Source: Lutraria lutraria
Taxonomy: Eukaryota > Mollusca > Bivalvia > Venerida > Mactridae
Assembly (NCBI GenBank): GCA_964023205.1
Contig: OZ026848.1
Coordinates: 4,826,501 to 4,890,500 of the forward strand
Reading direction: 5' to 3'
DNA length: 64,000 bases
Every line of letters starts with the position of its first letter. Position 1 is the first letter of the stretch. Below the pieces are notes generated by a model. It worked only from the letters and a program-made list of their open reading frames with translations, was not told the origin of the DNA and did not search any database. This document shows positions 42,590-53,794 of this stretch, one piece after another. A program made the position numbers and the translations under genes.

Positions 42590-44706
42590 TATAGATAGAT
42601 AGTTTATTTCAAATTTCAGTAAGCCATAGGCCCATGTGAATATACAAATAACACAATACAATTTTCATATGACAGTAACAATTAAGTGGCAAAATAGGCT
42701 TTAGTAATTATGGTACATTATTATAAGAAAGGTAGATAAGCAAGTCAGTTTAGATAATGATTTATGTATTATAAATGTAAGAAGAAATCAAGAGAGACAA
42801 CAGAGAGGACAGGACAGAATCTGGCGGAGAAGGTGTATAGTATGAAATATAGTTCATTTGTAAGTCAACATACATCATGAAATCAAACATAAACATTTTT
42901 GTATCAATACAAAAATAACAACAAACGAACAAAACACGCACATGTATTTACATTCATTAAGATTTAAACCACGTATAATAGTTTTAAATGAGAAACACTA
43001 TTATTTATCGGACGAATATGGTTGTTTCTTTGATATAACCTGAAGTTAACTGACATAATATGCAACAGTATGTGTACTGGTATTATTTGTTATGCATTAC
43101 GCTAATTACACGAATAATAATATCTCTTAGACTCTTATACTATGCAACACTCAACATCAGACAATGACTACTAATTTATCAAATGTTATAAAGAACAATA
43201 TAACCATTATACGGTTTACCTTGTCGAAACGAAACACAAGGCAAACTTAATGTAGTGTTTTTACATATATACGTGGTTTAGTTATCCAATCATCATAAAC
43301 ATGTATAATTATGTACATATTATGTATATTATATCGTACAGTTAAACAAAAATAATGACAGTTTAGGTTGATTTTAGTTCAACGAATCGCGATATTGGAG
43401 AGCCTTAAAAATGTAGACACTCAAGCTATTTATTAAAGATTCACTCTTATTTTCAAATAATTGTGTAAGTTTAAATATACTTGGTCGTGTCCAATAATAT
43501 TTCTTGATGTATTTCTTACGAAGATCTGTGTATAAAGAACATTCTAAAATAAAATGATATTCATCTTCAATTCTATTGCAATTTAAACATTTTCTATCTT
43601 CTACAGGAATACTTTTTGGTTTATGCCATTGACCAGACTCTATTTTCAAATTATGAGATGAAACCATTAATTTTGTCATTGCAATCCGAAATTTGCTAAT
43701 ACTAATGCATTTTAAGTGTAAATTATATTCGAAGCTTACAACAGATTTAAAAAAGTGTGTTCTACTTGAATTTTCTAAACGATCATGCCAATTTTGAATG
43801 CGTATATCTCTAAGACGTTGTGTGAAGATACTTAAGAACGCTTTATTATCGCCAACGCTTTGCTCTAGCCATACCTCGAAAAAACCCATCTTAGATAGAA
43901 GATTACGCACTAATGTAACCCAAGAGACTTTGTTTGGATAGAGATCCGCATCCATCTTTAGCACGTTATATATGATTTTACAAAATTTCATTTCACTACA
44001 CGATTGTATTTTTAGCCAATATTTTATTATTTTAATGTTTCTGTAGTACGATAACTCAAACCTTCCTAAAATACCGTACACAAAGTCATTTTGTGTGCAT
44101 CTTTTAACGTTCAAAACACGTTTAAAATACTGACTATAGACCCTTTCAATATTATTTGCTTTGTGAAAGCCCCATACTTCACAAGAAAAATTGACGATTG
44201 GTAATATCAGTTTATCGAATAGTTCAATTCTATGGCTAACCGTTACATACGGAAAATTAATAAGGTAACTGTTTAATTTAAAAATGGCTTTTTGAGCTTT
44301 GCCTGCTAACGAACGCTGCATTTCATTAAAGGAACCGTCCTGTGTAAAAACAGCACCTAGGTAAGAAAAAAATTTGACAATTTCAATTATTTCTCCCCCG
44401 AACGTGAACCGAGTATCTCGTGATAGTAGTCCCGCTTTCCTAAACACGACTACCTTTGTTTTTGTACGTTGATCTTAAGTTTCCATTTATTGCAATATTC
44501 AAACAGTAAGTCAAAACCTTTTTGAAGTCCAGCGGCCGAATCAGAAAAAATCACAATGTCATCGGCATATAACAATATAAATAATTTTGTCATCAAAACA
44601 TCGATACCTGTAAACTCATTGAGACTCAAATATTCTTCAAGGTCATTCAAATACATGGCAAATAAAAAGGGAGACAAACATTCACCTTGGCGTACTCCTA
44701 ACATAC
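42590..44706 (-). mobile_element. 5'-truncated LINE inserted in duplication unit 3
   Basis: Minus-strand non-LTR element: RT fragment, C-terminal region, about 780 bp of 3' UTR, and a 3' end 'gaaataaactatctatcta' next to 'tatat'. The counterpart intervals at 25541-25575 and 32623-32660 read straight through 'aatgatgatatataagggatag', so they are empty sites. 'atatata' on both sides is the probable target duplication. It is therefore younger than the segmental duplication. Cut off at 44704, inside the RT domain. Confidence 0.85.
43374..44704 (-). pseudogene. LINE reverse transcriptase C-terminal part, one frameshift
   Basis: Two frames belong together. 44450-44704 starts inside the RT with 'VRQGECLSPFLFAMYLNDL' and has the catalytic 'YADD' (about 44560-44575) and 'KLKIN'. 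43374-44447 continues with 'FSYLGAVFTQDG', a long C-terminal region, and a CCHC-type motif 'CLNCNRIEDEYHFILEC' near 300. A single-base deletion in an A-rich stretch at about 44450 separates them. It closely resembles the LINE at 49926-51683 in domain order, so both are one clade, distinct from the CR1/L2-like copy at 7.3 kb. I cannot place the clade with certainty. Not functional as it stands. Confidence 0.82.
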
Positions 44707-45545
44707 ATATATAAGGGATAGATAAAGTGCGATTTTATTAACCTGTCAACGCTGAATAATTACACGGTTGCTGGATGCGAATAGTTTTAGCTTCGAATCA
44801 CAGTGGATAGTTCTCGTTTATTTTACCGTTATGGAATGTTCCAATCAACGCGTTTATACAACGGTAAAACGAAAATTATCGTATCGTATAACTTACGAAA
44901 GTAATCGAACCTCACCGAAGCAAAACATAAATGCAATCATCGACCGTACAGTTATGCAGCTTTGACAGTTTGATAAAATCGCACTATATATATTTTTTTT
45001 TTATATATATACCTTCGAGAATTAGACAACAAGGCAAGGGGACAATGCATCTACTTAAGATATATATGATAGTTTATTCAAGAAAACAAATGCACAAAAT
45101 ATTTTTCTACATATTTACAAATTTGCACATACATGTCAATGTAGTGAATGGGACATTATATCATATAATAAAAATTCTTAATAGAATAGAGCACAACAAG
45201 TATAAGCATGTGTATACACAAAACATACATGCATGAAAACTTTAATTGCTACATTTTTTGTAAAATGGCTTAAAACTTTTCTATCTAAAGCAATTTAAAT
45301 ACACGTATGTTAATTCTGTCATTCTGTCATTCTATGAATGGATAAAATTAATTTTGATAATATATACAATATGATGAACCTTAATGGTCTTTTGATAAAA
45401 CTATGTATAGTTTTCATAGTACACATGTATAATTATTAATCCATTGACGATAAATATATAAGTTCAATGTCCAAAAATAAACTAAACCTGCAACTTTTTC
45501 TTGTTCTTGAACAAAATCCTCCCCATTGGATACAAGTTGATTGGA

Positions 45546-46038
45546 GTTATTGCCGGACTACTATACAGAACGTTTAGTGAAATTGACGAACTACTATACA
45601 GAACGTTTAGTGAAATTGCCGAACTACTATACACAACGTTTAGTGAAATTGCCGAACTACTATACACAACGTTTAGTGAAATTGCAGAACTACTATACAC
45701 AACGTGTAATGAAATCGCCGAACTACTATAAACAACGTTTAGTGAAATTGCCGAACTACTATACACAACGTTTAGTGAAATTGCCGAACTACTATACACA
45801 ACGTTTAGTGAAATTGCCGAACTACTATACACAACGTTTAGTGAAATTACAGAACTACTATACACAACGTTTAGTGAAATTGCCGAACTACTATACACAA
45901 CGTTTAGTGAAATTGCCGAACTACTATACATAACGTTTAGTGAAATTGCCGAACTACTATACACAACGTTTAGTGAAATTGCCGAACTACTACACACAAC
46001 GTTTAGTGAAATTGCCGAACTACTATACACAACGTTTA
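45546..46038. repeat. 33-bp minisatellite, about 15 units
   Basis: Third array, same unit and edges, shortest and most uniform. One unit carries a stop ('actactataaacaacg'), breaking one of the open frames. Lies about 350 bp beyond the stop codon of gene 4. Confidence 0.95.
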
Positions 46039-46149
46039 CTTCACTAAATTTAATTCATATGAAAGTTCCTTCTTATATGGTTTAATGATCAACACAGGAC
46101 AGTTTTGTATTTAGTATTTGTGTAAATAAGTTGTTTATGAAAAATACCA

Positions 46150-46334
46150 GTCGGATTAGCTCAGTTGGTAAGGCGTCTGAATAGCAAACATGAGATCGTG
46201 GGTTCCTATTACATTTGATGCCGTTGTGAGAATGTAGCTAGATTGTATTTAGCATTTTTGTAAGTAATTTATTTTTTCTTAATATTAGCTCAGTTGGTAG
46301 ATTATCTGACTTGCAAGTAGATCTTCTTCGATTC
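46150..46334 (+). repeat. Two tRNA-like fragments downstream of gene 4
   Basis: The same pair as at 27651-27936, closer together because about 130 bp between them is absent here. Confidence 0.6.
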
Positions 46335-46389
46335 TTTGCTTTTTTCTTCTGCTATTACAGTATATGCGTGCATTTCTATCACGTGTTCA

Positions 46390-47811
46390 CTAATTTGTGG
46401 TTCCTCCAATCCAGATAACGAAGAAGAAAACCAATGTCAAGCTTAATGCTGATAAAACGAACGTCACAAAACAAACTTTATCTACAGCAACACTGACCTC
46501 CTGCCACGTTATACTCTCATCCAGTGCTTCCTTATCTTCTTGCACGTACGATTTATTACTACGGGTTGCTTTATCGGAAGCTTGGCCTTCACCAACGTTT
46601 CTGACATCCAGTTGTTTTACGTGCAAAGAACGTCCATTTGTGATAGGCCGATCAGCCATGCGGTTATGAAAGGGTCCGAAATCATCATACGTTTGTCGAT
46701 TAATTAGAATGTGTTTTCTATGATAATTACGATACGGATCAGATTTTTTATTTGAATCATCAAATTCATGCGATTTATACTGAAAACTTCGTTTCTTCCT
46801 TTTCTTACACATTAAGCATCGAGTAAGACTCACCAGGCAAGATCCAACAGACTGCTTTTCACTTTGGTGGTATACTCGAAGACTAAATATATTTGCGAGT
46901 GTCATAAATATATTAAGGATCAGAATGGACATCAAGTAGTAGCTAAATATTGACATAGGACTTGACGTTTTCGGCAGATTATCACCAACTAAAGTAAGGA
47001 AAACAGCTATTGCTAAAAGCATGGTTATGCTATATGATATCCGTTCTCCACTTTCCACTGGAATCCAGAACACGATCGCACTGATCATTACCATCAGGAT
47101 GATGGGTGATATAACATTCACAACAACAAAACGTGACTTTCTTCCAAGTTCTATTTCTATTCCAAACAAATCATAATTGTGATGCGCCGTGGTGCTTGAT
47201 GACAAATAGTCCCATGCACCATTTGGAGTATAATATGAAAGGGATACCCGATCACTGCTTGGAGTGATGAACATATGATTTGAATTGATACCCCATGTCG
47301 TAAAGAGCAACTCACATCTGTGTCTATCCCACGGGAAATAGGTAACATCCACGTCACATTTTGATGATAACACTCCACCTGGATAAAAGTACGCTGAGCC
47401 GTTGTTGAAATACCTAACCAACAACCATGACTCGTCGAAACCTAATTTTTCAATTTTCTCAACACTGTTCAGCAGAACAAGCAATGGTGTCCAAACTTGA
47501 TCACTTTCAAATCTAATTTCATCTATTCCGCCGTAGTCATCCGGATTCCATGTTATTAACTCATCAACCCAATCCAAGAATATCACAGCCGTAATGGTCA
47601 TAGTTTCTTGAACCTCATCAAAACTCTGAATATTTAACAATTCAATTCGCATTCCAACTTTGACCGCTTCAGACTGGTTACGTCTTGGTCTTAAAATACG
47701 TGAATAATTTGCTAACAAATCGTTCGTCAGTTCTCTAGCATCTTCAACTGTTTGACTCCAGCCAGTGTAGAACAAACACAGAACTAAGAAACAAGCAACA
47801 AACCAATTCAT
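46390..47811 (-). CDS. Cys-loop ligand-gated cation channel subunit, gene 4
   Basis: A 473-residue single-exon paralogue. Signal peptide 'MNWFVACFLVLCLFYTGWS'. Ligand-binding domain with 'FLDWVDELITWNPDDYGGI', loop A 'VWTPLLVLLN', Cys-loop 'YFPWDRHRC', loop B 'TTWG', 'NGAWDYLSS' and a His-rich loop C region ('TTAHHNYDLFG') that differs from the Tyr-rich one of genes 1-3; no vicinal Cys. M2 enters with 'GERISYSITMLL'. From about residue 284 to the end it is nearly identical to genes 2 and 3, while the first half is clearly diverged (for example 'RILRPRRNQSEAVKVGM'). Its upstream flank is unrelated to that of genes 1-3, so it probably has its own promoter. Downstream, a small deletion removes the AATAAA seen behind genes 2 and 3. 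Probable ancestral partner of the hybrid genes. Ligand unknown. Confidence 0.93.
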   Translation of the reverse strand: MNWFVACFLVLCLFYTGWSQTVEDARELTNDLLANYSRILRPRRNQSEAVKVGMRIELLNIQSFDEVQETMTITAVIFLDWVDELITWNPDDYGGIDEIRFESDQVWTPLLVLLNSVEKIEKLGFDESWLLVRYFNNGSAYFYPGGVLSSKCDVDVTYFPWDRHRCELLFTTWGINSNHMFITPSSDRVSLSYYTPNGAWDYLSSSTTAHHNYDLFGIEIELGRKSRFVVVNVISPIILMVMISAIVFWIPVESGERISYSITMLLAIAVFLTLVGDNLPKTSSPMSIFSYYLMSILILNIFMTLANIFSLRVYHQSEKQSVGSCLVSLTRCLMCKKRKKRSFQYKSHEFDDSNKKSDPYRNYHRKHILINRQTYDDFGPFHNRMADRPITNGRSLHVKQLDVRNVGEGQASDKATRSNKSYVQEDKEALDESITWQEVSVAVDKVCFVTFVLSALSLTLVFFFVIWIGGTTN

Positions 47812-49320
47812 CTTTTGTTACTGACCATGTCGTGTACGAAATCTAGCGTAGGTATTATAGGTTATGAACCTGTACGACCTTCTTCACATTCAATCACGAC
47901 AGTATTTTCACATTCTGTGCTCAATATTCAACAATGCGATTGCTTAAGTAACCGATAGCTGACCGGATTTCAGCATTAATCAATCCGTTACCGAATAGTG
48001 AATACTTTTAAATCAATGGTGTGTAGTGTAGTCCTTCAAATAAACATTCACCGTACTATTGATATAATGACGTAGATAATGGAGATTAATAAAGTACGTT
48101 TTGAGACTCTTATCCGTTTTACCTCTTTTAACTAACTAGCGTGAAATAGTTTGTTGAAAGTTGGGCTTAACCATGTAAACTTTAAAACTTGCACAATTGT
48201 AGATTTTTGTCATAAATCATCGAAGTCAAGCGTTCGTTTGTTCATCCGTCCGACCGTCTGTTCGTCCGTTCGTTCGTTCATATCAAAAATATTAATTTAC
48301 CTAAGATTTGATTAATGAAGATTATTCATTAAAAACATCTTTCCTCAAATTATACCTTAAAACGGTACTTAAGCAATTGTTTGATTTGTTCATTCTAAGC
48401 GTACATAAAAACTTGAAATACATTAAGTATAAACAATGCTTATCTTCCATGGAATTTTAAATCAGAAAAACTTAAATATCCTGTAATTTCGCAAAATTAG
48501 TGTACTTCGTAATTTCGTAATATCTTAGCTACATACACATATAACTTCAAAAACTAAAAAAACAAATCTGTTTGTTATGTAATTTGTCTTTCGTTTTAAC
48601 AAATACTTATAAAAATGCTAGCAACTAAGTCGGCTAAAACGTCCTTTGTGGTTTGAGATCGTTTACATTTTCCAATGATACTAAACATCTACTTATTACT
48701 TAGGGTTTTATGGATCAAAGCCATATCTAGATCAGAAAGACTTTAGAAGATAGTAAACATGTGTGAAAGATTTATATTAGTAGTCTTCTGTATTCAAAGT
48801 TTAGATGTAATGAAACGTCACGATGATGGTTATTTTAAAGCAGTTTAAATATAATTATACGAGTAGTATCACATTCTTAAAAATATTTTTTAAATATGAT
48901 AAAAAGAACATATTCAATTTCATTTTTAGTGCACAGTATTAAAATGTATGAATATAGTGTCAATATACGAACAAAGTCAATACCAAAGTGAACAGAAATG
49001 TTAAAGATTCTCTCTATTTAGTTGAGTAATTATTCTTTTTTATTTCCAGACAAAACATGCGTAGACATTTGAATTTATGCGATTTTATTTCCAGACGACG
49101 ATTTTCACTCTGTCTGTTTTTGTTTCTGTAATAGCGGCTGTTTCTATGCTAGGTCTCTTTTGCACCGAAATAAATAATAAATAGCATACAAGTAATTTAT
49201 ACGAAGCAAAAACATCGGTACATTAAACAGGAATTCCCTCAATACATTTTAAAAAAGAACGTACCATGGGGTGCCTCTTTTTATTTACAAAGCGATTACA
49301 ACACAATGTGCCAACATCAT
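47812..49320. other. Upstream flank of gene 4, no further gene seen
   Basis: AT-rich, unique within the window. A short tetranucleotide-like tract (ttcgttcgtt, gtccgtccg words) lies at 48228-48280. No promoter element can be named with confidence. Confidence 0.5.
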
Positions 49321-49917
49321 GTGTTCACCCCATGTCAATATTCTAGCATTATACATCTCTTTCTGAAAACGACTATTATAGTTTTATCAGTATTTGTCTT
49401 AAGTCCCCATGTATTCCAGTAAACAAACAAATTATCTAAATGTTTTAGGACTTCAGATGGTGTTTTACCTATTATAGCCATGTCATCAACAAACAGTAAT
49501 AATAAAATAACTATATCATCTATATGTAAGCCACTATTAACATTATTTTGCAAAAATAATTCTAAATCTTCGACAAATAAAGAAAACATAACCTCCCCTT
49601 GTCGAAGGCCTACAGCAAGCTCAAAATAATCAGAAAAACTCGAAGGTAGTTTAACTCATGCTTTAACTTTACTATACATTCCCCGCACGATTCTGAGTAA
49701 CTTCCCCTGCATTCCACAATTATACATTTTTATAAATAGAATCGAAACATTTCATCATATCAGCAAAAATATCATACAATCTTTTATTAACTTTTACATA
49801 TTTCTCAACAAGCAACATTTGAATATATATTGCATCAACTGTATATCTACCTTTTCTAAACCCGAATTGTGCATCCGTAATAGTGTTATGTTGATATATA
49901 CGCTTAAAAAAGCTGGT
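49320..49917 (-). pseudogene. LINE reverse transcriptase fragment, decayed
   Basis: On the minus strand 'TDAQFGFRKG' (near 49880) is followed by a damaged middle with several stops, then 'GLRQGEVMFSLFVEDLE' and 'LLFVDDMAI' at 49335-49610, where the usual (F/Y)ADD is changed to FVDD. It is the same clade as the neighbouring plus-strand element but runs the other way and covers an overlapping part of the RT, so it is a separate, older insertion. Confidence 0.7.
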
Positions 49918-51957
49918 CCTCAGGGGTGATTATACCAATTTTTAAGAAAGGCGATCCAACAAACCCGAATAATTACAGAGGCATAACTCTGGTAAGCTGT
50001 TTTGCGAAGGTATTTACAAGCATTATTAACGATAGGCTTCAACAGTGGGCGACAGAAAATGATGTACTAACCGACGCACAATTCGGTTTTAAAAAACATT
50101 ATAGCACAGTCGATGCGATTTTCATTTTAAATTCACTTATAGAAAGACAATTTTCTAACAGAAAAAATTTGTTCTGTTGCTTCGTTGATTATCAAAAAGC
50201 TTATGACACAACTAATAGAATGAACTTATGGTATAAACTTTTAAAATTAGGAGTAGATGGTAAATTATTCTCTGTCATTCGCTCTATGTATGAAGATGTA
50301 AAGTTATGTGTTAAACATTTGAATTCAGTTTCAGATGTTTTTAAATCGGACCTAGGTTTATTTCAAGGTGAAATAACGTCACCGTTATTGTTTTCACTAT
50401 TTATAAATGATATTGAAAATCACCTCCATGAAAATATATATGCTGGTATTAACATAGAACAACTATCAATCTACCTCTTATTATTCGCAGATGATGCTAT
50501 TATATTCTCAGAAACAGAAGCGGGGTTACAGTTATCTTTAGACAGTTTATATGAATATTGCTGTAAATGGAATTTGACCGTAAACATTGATAAAACTAAA
50601 ATTTTAATATTTCAAAAAGGGGGTCGAATTAAAATGAATTATCGATGGACGTACAACAATAAAGATATAGATATTGTAAAACGCTTCAACTACCTTGGCA
50701 TCGTTCTGTCAAATGGTGGATCATTTTTACAGGCAACACAGACTTTGTCAGCCAAAGCTTTACGCGCAATGCACGGACTGTTTGGTATTACCAATAAACT
50801 GGACGTACCAGTTGACATAATGTTTAATCTATTTGATTCTTACGTCGCTTCAATTTTAAATTATTCATGCGAAATTTGGGGATTTTACCAAGCCGAAAAT
50901 ATTGAGAGGGTACACCGGAAGTTCATTAAATGGGTCCTTAACGTAAAACCAACGACAAATTCACTCGCTATTCACGCGGAAGTTGGTAGATATCCGATGA
51001 TTATATGTAGACAAATACGCATTATCAAATATTTTTTAAAGATATTCCAAGATAAAAGTTCAAATTGTGTAATCAACACTGTTATTAGAAATCAAATTGA
51101 AAAGTTAGGAAACGATTCACAGGACACCACATGGGTATATAAAGTCCGTGAGCTACTTAATCAAACTGGATTTTCAGAAGTGTGGTATTACCCGGAATCA
51201 ATAAATATTAAAGCATTCGTCAATATATTTAAATTACGAATAAAAAATCTATATGTAAATAAGTGGCGTATAAGCGCGAATGTGTCACCGCAAATGATGA
51301 TTTACAAGGAACTCAACTTGTCATTCCAAAGAGCACAATATCTTAGAATACTGCAAAATAAGAAATATAGAAACGTAATGTCAAAAATAAGACTCTCTTC
51401 TCATCAATTATTAAGTGAAACTGGTCGACATTTGAATATTCCTAGGAATGAAAGACTGTGTAATTATTGCACTTTATTAGATGTAGAAGATATTTTTCAT
51501 TTTGTTTTTATTTGCCCTTTGTACAGTCAACTTAGAAATAGTTTTATTCCTAGATTCTATCGAACTAAACCGAATATGCACAAATTGTTATTATTATTAA
51601 ATGAAACAAATAAAAATATCCTTAATAAATTATGTATTTTTTGCATTAAATCTTTTAAATTAAGAAATGAACAAAATATATGATATACTTAAGATGTATG
51701 TATGATTCACTTATAATATTATGATAACAACATTCTCACTTTACTTTACTGTATATTTATAACTGACTCTACTTAGTTTTAATTTGATAAATACGATCTC
51801 ACATTTTTCCCATTATACTTGTACTGAATTACTATTTATTAAATTCTTACATTTATTGTAAAAGCATGTTTGCATAATTGTATGTATATATATGTATATG
51901 TAATGACGATGAGCTGTCATGCTCAAGTCTTAATAAAGTTTCTGTTCTGTTCTTAAT
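49918..51957 (+). mobile_element. 5'-truncated LINE with complete 3' end
   Basis: Begins inside the RT at 'GVIIPIFKKGD', head to head with the decayed minus-strand fragment, and runs through the ORF at 49926 to a 3' UTR ending 'cttaataaagtttctgttct'. The tract 'gacgatgagctgtcatgctc' just before is an inverted-repeat stem-loop, a common 3' feature for LINE RNA recognition. Target duplications not resolved. Confidence 0.82.
49926..51683 (+). CDS. LINE reverse transcriptase and C-terminal domain
   Basis: A 585-residue intact frame from RT motif 1 onward. 'FKKGDPTNPNNYRGITL' (6-22), 'DAQFGFKKHYSTVDAI', 'CCFVDYQKAYDTTNR' with the first catalytic Asp, 'FQGEITSPLLFSLFINDI', and catalytic 'FADD' near 187-190. 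After a long C-terminal region comes the CCHC-type 'CNYCTLLDVEDIFHFVFIC' near 530-550. The endonuclease and start of the RT are missing, so the element cannot move on its own. 'FQGE' replaces the more usual 'RQGE'. Same clade as the copy at 43374-44704. Confidence 0.85.
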   Translation: MIIPIFKKGDPTNPNNYRGITLVSCFAKVFTSIINDRLQQWATENDVLTDAQFGFKKHYSTVDAIFILNSLIERQFSNRKNLFCCFVDYQKAYDTTNRMNLWYKLLKLGVDGKLFSVIRSMYEDVKLCVKHLNSVSDVFKSDLGLFQGEITSPLLFSLFINDIENHLHENIYAGINIEQLSIYLLLFADDAIIFSETEAGLQLSLDSLYEYCCKWNLTVNIDKTKILIFQKGGRIKMNYRWTYNNKDIDIVKRFNYLGIVLSNGGSFLQATQTLSAKALRAMHGLFGITNKLDVPVDIMFNLFDSYVASILNYSCEIWGFYQAENIERVHRKFIKWVLNVKPTTNSLAIHAEVGRYPMIICRQIRIIKYFLKIFQDKSSNCVINTVIRNQIEKLGNDSQDTTWVYKVRELLNQTGFSEVWYYPESINIKAFVNIFKLRIKNLYVNKWRISANVSPQMMIYKELNLSFQRAQYLRILQNKKYRNVMSKIRLSSHQLLSETGRHLNIPRNERLCNYCTLLDVEDIFHFVFICPLYSQLRNSFIPRFYRTKPNMHKLLLLLNETNKNILNKLCIFCIKSFKLRNEQNI

Positions 51958-52115
51958 TACAACAGTAGTAAATAACTTGGATAAACAGCTAAGTAAAGTT
52001 ATACCTCTGTAATTGTTGACGTTATTTTTATCACCTTTTTTAAACAGCGGGATAATTACCCCTTCTGTCCATACATCAGGGAAACACCTAAATGAGGTCA
52101 CAGACATTTGGGGTT
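51958..52115 (-). pseudogene. LINE reverse transcriptase fragment
   Basis: A short minus-strand piece reading 'DVWTEGVIIPLFKKGDK' and 'NNYRGITLLSCLSKLF', RT motif 1 of the same clade. It begins immediately after the 3' end of the plus-strand LINE, which suggests that element inserted into it. Confidence 0.7.
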
Positions 52116-53794
52116 AGCAGCTTTAAAAAAACAAAATATTTGTATAAAATAAGCCGTTTTGAAAAAATACATTTTTCAAAGGCACACTAGCACTTCTTGT
52201 TTTTCTAAGAAAATAAATTTATGTCTGGTCACAAATAGTGAACAACATCATGTATTCAGTTTTTGATAGTATTTCATTTGTATTTACAGTGTTTTACCTT
52301 CAGTTGGAACATAACAGATTATGAAGTATTAAACATACATATATTCAATTGTCTTGTCATCTTATGATCTGTCGTTCCCTGTAAGCTGTCTGGAGGCTTA
52401 CCTTGTCGTGCAAGGTGAAATCCAGAATAGTTTCGGAAACACGGGAGGAAAACGCCCCGGATTCCTCTGTTATAGGACAAATAGAAACTATTACGACCGA
52501 TACATTTATAAGCTTATGAGACTTGAACCGTGAATACATCAGTTTAATAATTCACTCAAAACCGTGTGAACAATTTAATATGCTGGATAATTTTCACTCC
52601 AAATATATGATCCACATAAATATACATCATCATCCATTTACGTAAGAACACGTAGGTTAGAATAATAAAATTTGTTGACGTATGCTTTCAAATAAAAAAC
52701 GAAGTCTGTTTCAATGAACAACTTTGTGAATATATTCATTGCTATATATTGTCTTAAATTATCTGAAGAGATTATTTAAAGCGGTTTTATTTGATCACGT
52801 CCCATGATTGATGTATTTTTAAAACCGCGCCACTTCGTACGCAATATTGTATAATTATGTCATACAAAGTATATCACATACGTCAATAGCGGCATTTAAA
52901 CAACCAAATTCGTGTGAAATCAATCATTGTTTGCAATTGTTACACGTTGGTGCACCACAGACACATTAAAACTGTAGGTCACGTGATAAAAGTCATGTGA
53001 TAGCAACTGTATACATAACATTCACAAATAGTTAGTACTGTCACTTTGGTGTTTCTTGTCGCAACAGTTGGATTACTAAAGACAATCAATCTACTCAAGG
53101 TTTGTTCTCTGCTTTATAATTTTTTGGCACAAAGTTGTATCTGTTACAATATCTGTCACATGATTTATTTCCCTTATATTCTTCCGAACATGTATTGACT
53201 ACCTAGCGGTTTGTTCACTCAGATGACAAACATTCCAAGAATTTTTAAAATCACTTATCGTCATAAATCGTGTCCTTCTACCAAAGCAAGAAAATTAAAT
53301 CCTAACACCGAAATAGAAACTGGTGTACGCATATCACTTTCAATCAAGATAAATATAAAAAAGGCACGTGTGTTGATACGTGTAAGCGTACATTTCTTGA
53401 CTCACACCCTGTGAAGAAGCAAGGATAGTTCTATATTGTTTACATATCACAATACCCTAGCTAGACTCTGTTAAGATAAATAGCGGGCAAAATCAACTAA
53501 GGTAAATATAAATTCAGTTATTAATAAAACTAGATTTTCATTCATCGCAACTTGTATCTTTTTGCACATGCGCGCTTCCACCAAAATTTAGTACAGCCAT
53601 TAACAAAATCCATTCGCAGGATACACATACCTTCAGACAAGAAATATATTCTAAACCATGATGCTTTCGAATGTTATTTGAAGTTAACGAGAATAATTAA
53701 CTTAATTTGTTTGTAAAACTAATGATGACGGATGAATAGTCAATTATTGCACACTGGATAAAGAAGAAACGCCTAAATTATCTAATAAAGAGTG
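52116..53794. other. Intergenic, no gene seen
   Basis: AT-rich, no coding motif. Open frames at 52357-52539 and 53211-53414 have nothing recognisable. Confidence 0.5.

Noticed and set aside
46397..46669. 90-residue plus-strand frame, also at 28010 and 34768
   Set aside because: Antisense shadow of the receptor M4 and loop coding sequence.
49320..51957. Twin-priming inversion of a single LINE
   Set aside because: The inverted part covers RT sequence that the plus-strand part also contains, and it is much more decayed.
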